Assembly: GCF_026013415.1 (NCBI RefSeq)
Contig: NZ_JAPDOK010000003.1
Span: forward strand, 310,001-374,000
Length of the DNA stretch: 64,000 nucleotides
Reading direction: 5' to 3'
From: Sphingomonas caeni
GTDB lineage: Bacteria; Pseudomonadota; Alphaproteobacteria; Sphingomonadales; Sphingomonadaceae
The translations under genes were made by a program, and so were the position numbers. The notes beneath the pieces were generated by a model. The model was not told the DNA's origin, made no database searches, and saw only the letters and a list, made by a program, of their open reading frames with translations. Each line of letters starts with the position of its first letter. The stretch's first letter is position 1. This document shows positions 45,764 through 54,448 of this stretch, in pieces.

Positions 45764-46014
45764 CTCATCTCCCGCAATGGCCGGGACGGAGCGTATTTTG
45801 GCGCACAGGTAGGAGCAAGGAGCGGAGCGATGCGAAGGCATCGTGACCGACGCGCGACGCCGCTGTGCGCCAAAATACGCCCGCCGCTTCGCGGTCGCCC
45901 GGAGAGAGGCGCTGGCTGCGTCAGGCCGCTTGCGCGTGGCGCCGCCACGCGACTGCACGACCTTCCTTGCCAGCGCCTCTCTCCGGGCGATCACGGCCGT
46001 TGCGGAAGATGAGT
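45764..46014. repeat. Nested composite palindromic element upstream of comEC
   Basis: About 250 bp with three layers. Outer imperfect pair: ACTCATCTCCCGCAATGGCCG and CGGCCGTTGCGGAAGATGAGT. Inner pair 1: GCGTATTTTGGCGCACAG (45791-45808) and its exact reverse complement (45863-45880), enclosing a small CGATGC-GAAG-GCATCG hairpin. Inner pair 2: 21-bp perfect arms at 45895-45915 and 45970-45990 (TCGCCCGGAGAGAGGCGCTGG). The 347-base gltX/comEC spacer holds nothing else. A longer in-frame comEC start (46009) would lie inside it. Confidence 0.85.
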
Positions 46015-46047
46015 CTAAGCCCACGCACGGGGGACCTGCCCCTTCAA

Positions 46048-48183
46048 ATGGGGGCGATCAGCCTGTTCGGCCAGATCCCGGGCGCGGTCGAACACTGGCT
46101 GGAGGGCGAGCGCGAGCAGCTGATCCTGTGGCTGCCGGTCGCGCTGGGGGCGGGGATCGCCGCCTGGTTCGTGCTGCCGGGAGCGGAGGCGTGGCGCTGG
46201 TTTCTGGTGGCGACTGGCGCGCTGGCGCTGCTGGGGCTGGCCTTTTCGGGCGCGGGCCGGGGCGGGCGGGTGCTGCTGGTCGGAAGCCTTGCGATGGCGG
46301 CGGGATGTTCGCTGACATGGTGGCGCGCGGAAAGCGTGGCGGCGCCGGTGCTGGCGCGGGCGGCGCTGGTGACCATCGAGGCGCGGGTTGAGCGGATCGA
46401 GCAATTGCCGGCGCGCGGGCTGGTGCGGCTGCGGCTGGCGCCCGAGGGCAGGGCGGATTTGCCGCCGCATGTTCGGGTCAATCTGGCGGAAAAGGACGTG
46501 CCGGCGCGACTGGCGCGGGGCGCGATGGTGCGGCTGCGCGCGCGGCTGATGCCACCGCCGCCGCCTGCGGTGCCGGGGGCGTACGACTTTGCGCGGGTGG
46601 CGTGGTTCGACCGGATCGGGGCGACGGGGCGCGGGTTCGGGCCCGTGGCGGTGGTGAAGCCGGGCGAGGCGCCGGGGGCGGACCTGCGCGCCTCGCTCTC
46701 GGCGCATATCCAGAGCCGCCTCGAGGGCAGCGCAGGCGGGATCGCGAGCGCGCTGGCGACCGGGGACCAGGGCGCCATCGCCGAGGCGGATTCGGAGGCG
46801 ATGCGGCGATCGGGGCTCGCGCATCTGCTCTCGGTGAGCGGACTGCATGTGACCGCGGTGACGGCGGCGGCGATGCTGGTGGTGCTGCGGCTGCTGGCGC
46901 TGAGCCCGTGGCTGGCGCTCCGCTTCCGGCTGCCGCTGATCGCGGCGGGGGCGGGGGCGGTGGCCGCGATCGGCTATACCCTGCTGACCGGCGCCGAGGT
47001 GCCGACGATCCGCTCCTGCGCGGCGGCGCTGCTGGTGTTGCTCGCGCTGAGTCTGGGGCGTGAGGCGATCACGCTCCGGCTGGTCGCGGCAGGGGCGTTC
47101 TTCGTGCTGCTGCTCTGGCCCGAGGCGCTGGCGGGCCCGAGCTTTCAGCTGAGCTTCGCCGCGGTGACCGCGATCGTCGCGCTGCACGAGAACCGGACGG
47201 TGCGTGGCTGGTTCGAGCGGCGCGAGGAGGGGCGGGTGAAGCGGCTGGCGCGCAGCCTGGGTTCGCTGCTGCTCACGGGTATCGCGGTCGAGCTGGCGCT
47301 GATGCCGATCGCGCTGTTCCATTTCCATCAGGCGGGGGTTTACGGCGCGCTCGCGAATATCGTCGCGATCCCGCTGACCACTTTCGTGATCATGCCGCTC
47401 GAGGCGCTGGCGTTGCTGCTCGACACGATCGGGCTGGGCGGGCCGCTATGGTGGCTGACGGGACAGGCGCTCGCGCTGCTGTTGTGGCTCGCGCACGCCG
47501 CCGCGAACGCACCGGGGGCGGTGGCGGCGCTTCCCGCCATGCCGGGCGGCGCGTTCGCGCTGATGGTCGCGGGCGGGCTGTGGCTGGCGCTGTGGCGGAG
47601 CCGGGTGCGGCTGGCTGGGGCGGTGCCGCTGGCGATCGGGGCGGTCTGGGCGCTGATGACGCCGCCCCCCGATCTGCTCGTCACCGGGGATGGGCGGCAC
47701 CTGGCGATCCGGATGCCCGATGGCGGGATGGCGCTGCTGCGCGACCGGGCGGGGGATTATACCCGCGACATGCTGGGCGAGAATAGCGGCGATGACGAGC
47801 TGGCTTTGCTCGCCGAGCAGGAGGGCGCGCGGTGCAGCGCCGACCTCTGCCTGATCGATGTCGTATCGGGCACGCGGCGCTGGCGGGTGGCGGCGACGCG
47901 GAGCAATTATCTGGTGCCGTGGCCGCAGATGGTGGCGCTGTGCCGTTCGGCGGACATCGTGGTGAGCGACCGGCGGCTGCCCGCGGGATGCACGCCGCGT
48001 TGGCTCAAGCTCGACCGCGAGGCGCTGGCGAAGAGCGGCGGGGTGGCCATCACCTTCAGCGATGCCCGGGTGCGCAGCGTTGCGGCGACAGGCGGGCACC
48101 ATCCCTGGGTTGACCCGCCCGGGGTAATGCCGCCACCACTGCACCCGACCCAACAGCCGCCAAGAACAAGTGGACCCCGATGA
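46048..48183 (+). CDS. comEC: ComEC/Rec2-family DNA uptake channel protein
   Basis: 711 aa from ATG 46048; an earlier ATG at 46009 lies in the palindrome and is less likely. The protein has an N-terminal DUF4131-like region, the competence domain (MRRSGLAHLLSVSGLHVTAV, then ~8 membrane helices), and a C-terminal soluble part beginning LAIRMPDGGMALLRDRAGDY. The C-terminal metallo-beta-lactamase-like domain lacks the HxHxDH metal motif, so nuclease activity is doubtful. It is expected in the inner membrane for single-strand DNA uptake in transformation. The next gene starts at an ATGA overlap. Confidence 0.9.
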   Translation: MGAISLFGQIPGAVEHWLEGEREQLILWLPVALGAGIAAWFVLPGAEAWRWFLVATGALALLGLAFSGAGRGGRVLLVGSLAMAAGCSLTWWRAESVAAPVLARAALVTIEARVERIEQLPARGLVRLRLAPEGRADLPPHVRVNLAEKDVPARLARGAMVRLRARLMPPPPPAVPGAYDFARVAWFDRIGATGRGFGPVAVVKPGEAPGADLRASLSAHIQSRLEGSAGGIASALATGDQGAIAEADSEAMRRSGLAHLLSVSGLHVTAVTAAAMLVVLRLLALSPWLALRFRLPLIAAGAGAVAAIGYTLLTGAEVPTIRSCAAALLVLLALSLGREAITLRLVAAGAFFVLLLWPEALAGPSFQLSFAAVTAIVALHENRTVRGWFERREEGRVKRLARSLGSLLLTGIAVELALMPIALFHFHQAGVYGALANIVAIPLTTFVIMPLEALALLLDTIGLGGPLWWLTGQALALLLWLAHAAANAPGAVAALPAMPGGAFALMVAGGLWLALWRSRVRLAGAVPLAIGAVWALMTPPPDLLVTGDGRHLAIRMPDGGMALLRDRAGDYTRDMLGENSGDDELALLAEQEGARCSADLCLIDVVSGTRRWRVAATRSNYLVPWPQMVALCRSADIVVSDRRLPAGCTPRWLKLDREALAKSGGVAITFSDARVRSVAATGGHHPWVDPPGVMPPPLHPTQQPPRTSGPR

Positions 48184-49064
48184 TGCGCGCTCTCTCTCTG
48201 CTCCTCCCGCTGATGATGATGATGATGACGGCCGCACCCGCCGCCGCGCAGACGACCGACTGGACGCAGGCGATCGTCGAATGGACGCGGCCGACCACGC
48301 CCTTCCGGGTCGTCGGCAATGTCTATTATGTCGGGACGGCGGGGGTTTCGGTCTATCTGATCACCAGTCCGCAAGGGCATATCCTGATCGATGGAGCGAT
48401 GGATCCAAGCGTCGACGGGATCGTCGCCAATATCCGCGCGCTCGGTTTCCGGATCGAGGATGTGCGCTATCTGCTGATCAACCATGCGCATTTCGATCAT
48501 GCGGGTGGGCTGGCGAGGCTCAAGGCACTGAGCGGCGCGCAGCTGCTGGCGAGCGTGGGCGACGCGCCCGATCTCGAGGCGGGGATGACCGCGGGGCGGA
48601 CCGACCTGCTCCATTTCGCGCCGGTGCATGTCGATCGGCTGATCCTGAACGGCATGCATGTCCGCTGGGGGGCGATCGACCTGGTGACGCACCTCACCCC
48701 GGGGCACACCAAGGGCTGCACGAGCTGGTCGTTACGGACGGCGGAGATGGGGCGGCCGCTCGACGTGCTGTTCGCCTGCAGCCTGACGGCGGCGGGGCAG
48801 GACCTGACGGGGGGGAATCCCGTCTATCCGGGCGTGGCCGATGATTTCCGGAGGACCTTCCGGCTGCTGCGCGGGTTGCAGGCGGACGTGTTTTTGAGCT
48901 TTCATCCCGCGGTGTTCGACATGGAGGCCAAGCGGAAGGCGCTGGAAGCGGGGGATCGCTTCGCCTTTGTCGATGCGCACGAATTGGGGCGGCGGGTCGA
49001 CGCGGCGGAGGCGGCGTTCGAGAAGGAACTCGAGGCGCAGACCGCGGCGAAACGCGGACGGTGA
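48180..49064 (+). CDS. Subclass B3 metallo-beta-lactamase
   Basis: 294 aa (ATGA overlap with comEC; a second ATG follows directly). A signal peptide with a Met run (LLLPLMMMMMTAAPAAAQ) exports it. Zinc ligands match subclass B3: His102, His104, Asp106 and His107 in NHAHFDHAGG, His176 in TPGHTKGCTSW, and His242 in LSFHPAVFDM. It would hydrolyse beta-lactams, including carbapenems, in the periplasm (family knowledge), though close environmental relatives vary in activity. No mobile element flanks it, so it looks chromosomal and intrinsic. Confidence 0.88.
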   Translation: MMRALSLLLPLMMMMMTAAPAAAQTTDWTQAIVEWTRPTTPFRVVGNVYYVGTAGVSVYLITSPQGHILIDGAMDPSVDGIVANIRALGFRIEDVRYLLINHAHFDHAGGLARLKALSGAQLLASVGDAPDLEAGMTAGRTDLLHFAPVHVDRLILNGMHVRWGAIDLVTHLTPGHTKGCTSWSLRTAEMGRPLDVLFACSLTAAGQDLTGGNPVYPGVADDFRRTFRLLRGLQADVFLSFHPAVFDMEAKRKALEAGDRFAFVDAHELGRRVDAAEAAFEKELEAQTAAKRGR

Positions 49065-49720
49065 CCGGGCCGCTCAAGCGTATTCCGCCGTACCGCGTCT
49101 ACCGGGATTTCCTGCCGGCCGGCGAGCGCGCGGCCTTGCTCGAATGGGCGATCGCGAACGAGGCGCTGTTCGGCGCGGCGGGGCTTGGGCGGGCGCAGAA
49201 GGTCGATCTGACCATGCGCAACTCGCTCAACGTCCGCGCGAAGGTCGCGCAGCCCTGGCGGCGGGTGTTGCGCGAGCGCTTCATGGCGATGTTGCCCGAA
49301 TGGACGGCCGCGTTCGGGATGGCGGCGTTCGAGGTGAGCGTGATCGAGTTCGACATGATCGCCTATAATGACGGCGCCTATTATCGGCGGCATTCGGACC
49401 TTGGTCCGCGTAACCGGCATGGCGGCGATCCGTCATTGCCCGGGCTGCCGGGGGACCGGCTGATCACCGCGGTCTATTATTTCCACAATGAACCCAAGGG
49501 GTTCGAAGGCGGCGACCTGAGGCTCTATCCAATTGCGCGGCCGGGGCCGAGGAAGGCTGAGGCGTTCGCCGATATTCCGCCCGAGCAGAACAGTCTTGCG
49601 GTGTTTCCGAGCTGGGCGCCGCACGAGGTGTTGCCGGTGCGCTGTGCTTCGGGAGCGTTCGGGGATTCGCGGTTTGCGGTGAATTGCTGGATCCGGCGGG
49701 CGCGGGAAACCCCGGTTTAA
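49061..49720 (+). CDS. 2-oxoglutarate/Fe(II) oxygenase (prolyl-4-hydroxylase-like)
   Basis: 219 aa from a GTG overlapping the beta-lactamase stop (GTGA). The iron triad is readable: His111 and Asp113 in YYRRHSDLG, His188 in APHEV; Arg204 (RFAVNCW) should bind 2-oxoglutarate. The fold and YDGGDLRLY-like strand (EGGDLRLY) fit the P4H-type 2OG-Fe(II) family. Substrate unknown. No signal peptide. It completes a comEC/beta-lactamase/oxygenase overlapping string. Confidence 0.85.
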   Translation: MTGPLKRIPPYRVYRDFLPAGERAALLEWAIANEALFGAAGLGRAQKVDLTMRNSLNVRAKVAQPWRRVLRERFMAMLPEWTAAFGMAAFEVSVIEFDMIAYNDGAYYRRHSDLGPRNRHGGDPSLPGLPGDRLITAVYYFHNEPKGFEGGDLRLYPIARPGPRKAEAFADIPPEQNSLAVFPSWAPHEVLPVRCASGAFGDSRFAVNCWIRRARETPV

Positions 49721-49737
49721 GCGGCGCTTTGCACCGC

Positions 49738-49842
49738 GCGCTCACAAGTGTGAGCGCTACCCCTCACCCAGCTCCGACTAGGGCCGCGTGAAGAACGCGA
49801 CCCAAGTCTGCGCAACCCTCTCCCCTCTGCGAGGGGCGAGGG
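49738..49842. terminator. Two hairpins in the oxygenase/lexA convergent spacer
   Basis: GCGCTCACA-AG-TGTGAGCGC (49738-49757, 9-bp perfect arms) follows the oxygenase stop. CCCTC-T-CCCCTC-TGC-GAGGGG-C-GAGGG (49816-49842) precedes the lexA stop on the other side and resembles the CCCTCTCCC hairpin family. Together they likely end transcription from both strands. Confidence 0.55.
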
Positions 49843-49851
49843 AAGGTCAGG

Positions 49852-50523
49852 TCAATTATACCGCCGCAGCAGCCCTGCCAGCTTGCCTTGCACGCGGACC
49901 TGCTCGGGGCGGTAGCGCTGGGGGTCGTAGCTGCGGTTCGCGGGATCGAGGCGGACCATCGCGCCTTCCTTGCGGAAATATTTGAGCGTCGCTTCCTCGT
50001 CGTTGATCAGCGCCACGACGATATCGCCGTCGCGCGCGGTCTCGGCCTTGCGGATCAGCGCGTAGTCGCCGTCGAGGATGCCAGCCTCGACCATCGAGTC
50101 ACCCGCCACTTCGAGCGCATAATGTTCGCCCATGCCGAGCAGGGCGGCGGGGACCGGCAGCATCGACGCGCCTTCGAGCGCCTCGATCGGCACGCCCGCG
50201 GCGATGCGGCCGTGCAGGGGGATCTCGATCACGTCGTTGGCGGGCTCGGGTGCGCGCGGTGTCATCTGCACCACATTGCCCTTGGGCGCGGCCTTCCTGG
50301 CATCGGCACGCTCGGGCATCTTGAGCACTTCGAGCGCGCGGGCGCGGTTGGCGAGGCGGCGGATGAAGCCGCGTTCCTCGAGCGCCGAGATCAGGCGGTG
50401 CACGCCCGACTTCGACTTGAGGTCAAGCGCCTCCTTCATTTCCTCGAACGACGGCGACACGCCGGTCTCGTTCAGGCGGTCGTTGATGAAGCAGATCAGC
50501 TCGTGCTGCTTGCGCGTGAGCAT
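49852..50523 (-). CDS. lexA: SOS repressor LexA
   Basis: 223 aa. The N-terminal winged helix ([44 protein letters not shown]) binds DNA. The self-cleavage site is Ala109-Gly110 in [11 protein letters not shown]; the catalytic pair is Ser143 ([10 protein letters not shown]) and Lys181 (ATLKYF). RecA filaments trigger cleavage after DNA damage. A consensus LexA box lies 20 bp upstream, so it represses itself. The addA, recG and mfd genes are elsewhere in this window. Confidence 0.96.
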   Translation of the reverse strand: MLTRKQHELICFINDRLNETGVSPSFEEMKEALDLKSKSGVHRLISALEERGFIRRLANRARALEVLKMPERADARKAAPKGNVVQMTPRAPEPANDVIEIPLHGRIAAGVPIEALEGASMLPVPAALLGMGEHYALEVAGDSMVEAGILDGDYALIRKAETARDGDIVVALINDEEATLKYFRKEGAMVRLDPANRSYDPQRYRPEQVRVQGKLAGLLRRYN

Positions 50524-50542
50524 CGACAGGTCCTCTCGTCGG

Positions 50543-50557
50543 GAACAGACTGGGAAC
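50543..50557. promoter_or_regulatory. LexA operator (SOS box) upstream of lexA
   Basis: GAACAGACTGGGAAC matches the alphaproteobacterial LexA box GAAC-N7-GAAC (GTTC-N7-GTTC on the coding strand). It lies 20 bp upstream of the lexA ATG, the usual place for autoregulation. A further GTTC half-site is at 50569-50572. Confidence 0.85.
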
Positions 50558-50582
50558 GTTTACGCAATGTTCCGCGTGCCTG

Positions 50583-51767
50583 TCAAGCGATGTCGAGGAT
50601 TTCCACCGAGTCGCCCGTTTTTGCGGGGGGAGCACCCGGCTCGCGGACGATCAGGCAGGACGCGCGCGCGAGGGTGCGGAGCATCGAACTGTCCTGGATC
50701 GTCGAGGCGAAGGCGTGGCCATCGCGGAGCTCGGCGCGGAGATAGTCGGTGCGTTCGCCATTGGCGGGGAGCGGTTCGCCGAGCGGGACCGTGCGCGTGG
50801 CCGGGAAGGGATCGGCGGCGCCGGAAAGGCGGGCGATCAGCGGGCGGACGAAGAGCTGGGCGGTGACGAAGGCCGAGACCGGATTGCCGGGGAGGCCGAG
50901 CACCGCTGTGTTGCCGAGCATGCCCGCCATCATCGGCTTGCCGGGGCGTAGCGCGATGCGCCAGAAGTCGATCGTGGCGCCGGCGGCTTCGAGTGCGGGG
51001 CGGACAAGGTCGTGATCGCCGACCGAGGCGCCGCCGGTGGTGACGAGGAGATCGGCCTGGACGGCACGGAAGCCGGCTTCGAGAGTCGGCTGGTGATCGG
51101 GAAGGATGCCGAGATCGACGATCTCGACCGGCAGGCCGGCCAGTTGCGCGGCGAGCATCATCCGGTTGGTTTCGGGGAGCTGGGCTTCGGCGAGCGGCGT
51201 GCCAGGGGGCACGAGTTCGTCGCCGGTGGCGGCGAGGGCGACGCGGATCTTGCGGCGGACGGGGAGGGCGGCGTGGCCCGAGATGCCGGCGAGGGCGAGA
51301 CGGGCGGGGGTGAGGCGCTCGCCGGCTTCGATCAGCGTATCGCCCTGGGTGAAGTCGAGGCCCTTGCGGCGGATATTGCGGCCCCGGTGGGGCGGGCCGT
51401 CGCCGGTGAGGGTGAGGGCGGTGCCGTCACGGGTCGCCTCTTCCTGGACGAGGACGGTGTCGGCCCCGCCGGGAACGGGTGCGCCGGTGAAGATGCGGAC
51501 GGCCTGGCCCGGGGCGACCGATCCGGCGAAAGCGCGTCCGGCGGCGCTTTCGCCGATGACGTGCCAGGGGCCGGGCATGTCGGCGAAGCGGATCGCGTAG
51601 CCGTCCATCGCCGAGAGATCGGCATAGGGCTGGGTGCGAAGGGCAGGGATGTCCTCCGCGGCCCAGCGGGCGGCGGCTTCGTGAAGGGGGACGTGCTCGA
51701 CCGCGACGGGCTCGACGAGGGCGAGGAGACGTTGCTGGGCTTCGAGGACGGGGAGGAGGGGTTTCAT
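50583..51767 (-). CDS. moeA: Molybdopterin molybdenumtransferase MoeA
   Basis: 394 aa from ATG 51767 (MKPLLPVLEAQQRLLALVEPV). The domain order is typical: N-terminal SAMDGYAIRFAD, IFTGAPVPGGADTVLVQEE, RKGLDFTQGDTLIEAG; molybdopterin-binding core ALAATGDELVPPG, TTGGASVGDHDLV and LPGNPVSAFVTAQLF; C-terminal beta domain. It inserts molybdate into MPT-AMP. An in-frame extension to 52085 overlaps the PilZ gene and is rejected. moaC lies upstream on the same strand, two genes away. Confidence 0.95.
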   Translation of the reverse strand: MKPLLPVLEAQQRLLALVEPVAVEHVPLHEAAARWAAEDIPALRTQPYADLSAMDGYAIRFADMPGPWHVIGESAAGRAFAGSVAPGQAVRIFTGAPVPGGADTVLVQEEATRDGTALTLTGDGPPHRGRNIRRKGLDFTQGDTLIEAGERLTPARLALAGISGHAALPVRRKIRVALAATGDELVPPGTPLAEAQLPETNRMMLAAQLAGLPVEIVDLGILPDHQPTLEAGFRAVQADLLVTTGGASVGDHDLVRPALEAAGATIDFWRIALRPGKPMMAGMLGNTAVLGLPGNPVSAFVTAQLFVRPLIARLSGAADPFPATRTVPLGEPLPANGERTDYLRAELRDGHAFASTIQDSSMLRTLARASCLIVREPGAPPAKTGDSVEILDIA

Positions 51768-51862
51768 CGCGGCAAGCGTTGGCGCGGAATGTGGTGAGGA
51801 TGCAAGGGGCGCTTCAATACATCGCCACCCGGGCACCAGGCCGGGGCGAGGGGGTTTTGGGA

Positions 51863-52834
51863 TTACCCCGCCGCCAACCGTCCCGGGGCGATCATGGCGA
51901 GTTCGTGCTGCCTCAGCGGCAGGCGGAATTCGGCGAGGTAGCGCAGATTCTCCGCCTCGATCACGCTGATCGGCCAGCCGGCGGTGCCGGGCAGGCTGAA
52001 CCAGAGCTGGGTGCCCTTGGAGAAATCGGCTGCAGCCTCGAATTCGACGAGGGTGGGGGTGAGGTTGCGGACCTCGACGTTCCACCAGATCGTGCCCTCG
52101 CGGACCCGGCCGGGGGCGTTGATACGGATCGCGTTCTTGTCCGAGGTGAGGCCGAAGCCGCGCTCTTCGTGGATGTCGTGGAGGCGCGGCGCGGGGCGGA
52201 CGGGGCGGCTCTGCACTTCGCGTAGCCAGGGCATCAGCATTTGCCAGCCCAGTTCCTCGTTGAAGGCGATGCCGGCGAGGCCGTCGCGTTCCCAGCGGAC
52301 CTTGCCCGCGATCGGGCGGAGACCGTCGAAGGCGAGCTGGACCTCGTCGCCCTCCTGCAGCGCGAGCCCGGTCTCGATGCCGACGCCGGCCTGCGAGATG
52401 TCGCGGGTGCGGGTGAATTCGACATTGTTGCCGCGGTGGAGGCAGACGGTCTGGCGGACCTCGACGCGCGGCACGCGGCGGCGCTCGGCGGGGAGGATGG
52501 CGAGGTTGCGCGCGAGCGTGCCGACCACGTCCATTGCCGCATCGAACAGGAAACCGGCCTCGCCCTCGCCGAGCCAGGCGATCGTGCCGGGAATGGCCTG
52601 GCCGTTGCGGAGCTCGAGGATATGCGCTTCGCCTTCGGCGAGCGCATCGACGGTGAGGCGCAGCGTGGCGCCGGCGGCGGTGAAGCGGCTGATGCGGCAG
52701 AGGATGCGGCGCTCCTCACCCACCAAAATGGCGGAATCGAGCGCCGACTCATACCCTTCTGCCGGCGCGGGAAGGGCGGTCGGCAGATCGGCATTGAGCG
52801 AAAAAATGGTAGACGACGCAAGCACTTCCGACAT
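51863..52834 (-). CDS. Multi-PilZ-domain protein
   Basis: 323 aa with three PilZ-like modules in a row: residues ~25-110 (GEERRILCRISRFTAAGATLRL...IAWLGEGEAGFLFD), ~115-205 (RRRVPRVEVRQTVCLHRGN...TRDISQAGVGIETGL...KVRWERDGLAGIAFNE), and ~225-320 (GRVREGTIWWNVEVRNLTPTLVEFE). The central module keeps the best c-di-GMP-type motif (RRRVPR...DISQAGVGIE); the others look degenerate. No membrane segment. A flagellar or envelope c-di-GMP effector role is possible; target unknown. Confidence 0.7.
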   Translation of the reverse strand: MSEVLASSTIFSLNADLPTALPAPAEGYESALDSAILVGEERRILCRISRFTAAGATLRLTVDALAEGEAHILELRNGQAIPGTIAWLGEGEAGFLFDAAMDVVGTLARNLAILPAERRRVPRVEVRQTVCLHRGNNVEFTRTRDISQAGVGIETGLALQEGDEVQLAFDGLRPIAGKVRWERDGLAGIAFNEELGWQMLMPWLREVQSRPVRPAPRLHDIHEERGFGLTSDKNAIRINAPGRVREGTIWWNVEVRNLTPTLVEFEAAADFSKGTQLWFSLPGTAGWPISVIEAENLRYLAEFRLPLRQHELAMIAPGRLAAG

Positions 52835-52937
52835 TCCACGCCCCGCCCGGTACTTGCCCCGACTGTCAGGCGCGGGGCCTGAAGAAAGCGTTAAGCCGGG
52901 GGCCCGTTAACCTCCTAATTTGCGCCGTTACCGGACG

Positions 52938-53762
52938 TCAGCGCATCGCGGGTCGCCGTTGCAGCTCGACCTCGAAGGTCGCCGCCCCGCGCACCGGCTG
53001 GCCTTGCGGATCGCGGCCGGGCGTCAGCAGCTTGCGGTTCATGACCGCGTCGCAGCCGATCTTTTCCGCGCGTTTGTCGGTTTCCGGATCGATGATCTGA
53101 CAGCCATCCACCACGCCCTCGGGCGTGGCAGTGACGCGAAAGGCGGCATGGAAGAAGTGCGCGTTGCCGGCCATGAAGATCAGCTGCCGGTTCGGGATCC
53201 AGTCGTCGATCGGTACCAGCGCCACCGCGGGCGCGCCGCCTTTGGCAAACTGGGCGGGATCGGCGCCCCATTCGATGAGCTGGTCCGCGACGCAGCCCTT
53301 GAATGCGCGAACGGCGGGCCCGGCGCTCGGCAGCAAATAGGGGCCGAAACTCTTCGACCCGATCGTTACCGTAAGCGCCGAGGCTCCCGCGAAGGCCTCA
53401 AGAAACGCTGGCCTCATGCCGGTGACCGTGACCCCGTGGATGCCTTGCGCGTGAACGGGGAACACGCCAACGTAGCCCTTGTGGACCGGGCCGTCGGCGG
53501 CGAACTGGACGGTTGCCGGGACGGGATAACGGCCGCCGAGATCAGGCAGTCCGCGCTCGGCGATCACCAGCGTGAAATAGTCCGAGCCCGGCCGGGTCCA
53601 AAGTCCGATCATGTGCGGAGTCGGCTCGGTCACGGTGCGATTGAGCGTGCACATCGCCGGATCGATCTGAAGCGACCAGTCACGCGCGGCACCCTGTGCC
53701 GCCGCCGGAGCTGCGGCAAACAGGCACGCCGCGGCCATCGGTAGATAGAATTTGCCCCACAT
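52938..53762 (-). CDS. Secreted protein, TonB-C-like ending, unknown
   Basis: 274 aa from ATG 53762; the signal peptide is MWGKFYLPMAAACLFAAAPAAAQ. Cys residues are paired across the mature part (DPAMCTLNR, KGCVADQ, VDGCQIID, IGCDAVMN). The C-terminal stretch FRVTATPEGVVDGCQIIDPETD...CDAVMNRKLLTPGRDPQGQPVRGAATFEVEL matches the TonB-C-like pattern of the genes at 6588 and 7879. Periplasmic; function unknown. Confidence 0.65.
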   Translation of the reverse strand: MWGKFYLPMAAACLFAAAPAAAQGAARDWSLQIDPAMCTLNRTVTEPTPHMIGLWTRPGSDYFTLVIAERGLPDLGGRYPVPATVQFAADGPVHKGYVGVFPVHAQGIHGVTVTGMRPAFLEAFAGASALTVTIGSKSFGPYLLPSAGPAVRAFKGCVADQLIEWGADPAQFAKGGAPAVALVPIDDWIPNRQLIFMAGNAHFFHAAFRVTATPEGVVDGCQIIDPETDKRAEKIGCDAVMNRKLLTPGRDPQGQPVRGAATFEVELQRRPAMR

Positions 53763-53832
53763 GTCGCGCTGCCCCCATCGCGATTGAAACGTCCAGCCTA
53801 GGAGAGGCCGCGTGGGGCTGCAACCGTTCGGA

Positions 53833-54297
53833 TCACGCCTTCCAATCCCCCGATTTGCCACCGGTTTTGGAGAGGAGGCGAATCTCGCCGATCACCATCG
53901 CCTTATCGAGCGCCTTGGCCATGTCGTAGATCGTCAGCAGCGCGACGCTGACCGCGGTGAGGGCTTCCATCTCGACGCCGGTCTGGGCCTCGGTGGCGGC
54001 GGTGGCGGTGGCGGTGATGCCGGTTTCGTCCAGCGCGAGGTCGATGGCGACGCGGGTGAGGGGGAGGGGGTGGCACAGCGGGATGAGGTCGCTCGTCTTC
54101 TTCGCGGCCATGATGCCGGCGATACGGGCCGTCGCGAGGACGTCGCCTTTCCTGACCGATCCTTCGCGGATGGCCGCGGCGGCCTCTGGGGACATGGCGA
54201 TGCGGCCGGTGGCTACGGCTTCGCGCGCGGTGACGGGCTTGCCGCCGACATCGACCATGTGCGCGGCGCCGGTGGAGTCGAGATGGGTGAGGGTCAT
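53833..54297 (-). CDS. moaC: Cyclic pyranopterin monophosphate synthase MoaC
   Basis: 154 aa. Signature blocks: [52 protein letters not shown] and [28 protein letters not shown]. It forms the second step of molybdopterin synthesis after MoaA. The ATG at 54297 is the first consistent start; the in-frame upstream extension runs through a hairpin repeat. It follows trpC on the same strand. Confidence 0.95.
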   Translation of the reverse strand: MTLTHLDSTGAAHMVDVGGKPVTAREAVATGRIAMSPEAAAAIREGSVRKGDVLATARIAGIMAAKKTSDLIPLCHPLPLTRVAIDLALDETGITATATAATEAQTGVEMEALTAVSVALLTIYDMAKALDKAMVIGEIRLLSKTGGKSGDWKA

Positions 54298-54302
54298 ACT
54301 GT

Positions 54303-54433
54303 CCCTCTCCCTTTGGGAGAGGGAAGGAGCCGCGAAGCGGCGGGAGGGTGAGGGTGAAGGGTCGAGAGGCAGGTCACCCTCACCCTTCCCACGCCTTCGG
54401 CGCGGGCCCCTTCCCTCTCCCAAAGGGAGAGGG
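54303..54433. repeat. Double hairpin repeat upstream of moaC
   Basis: Two copies of the CCCTCTCCC/GGGAGAGGG hairpin, at 54303-54323 (loop TTT) and 54413-54433 (loop AAA), flank GCCGCGAAGCGGCGGGAGGG and CACGCCTTCGGCGCGGGCCCC hairpins. The whole reads as a larger palindrome (AGGGTGAGGGTGA...TCACCCTCACCCT). It belongs to the same family as the terminators at 3143 and 32091. Confidence 0.75.
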
Positions 54434-54448
54434 AGATTTGTGTAGCCC

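Noticed and set aside
45764-46014. Palindrome as a CRISPR array
   Set aside because: Inverted, not direct, repeats with unequal spacing; no cas genes.
48180-49064. Beta-lactamase on a mobile element
   Set aside because: No transposase, integron or flanking repeats; composition matches neighbours and it is coupled to comEC.
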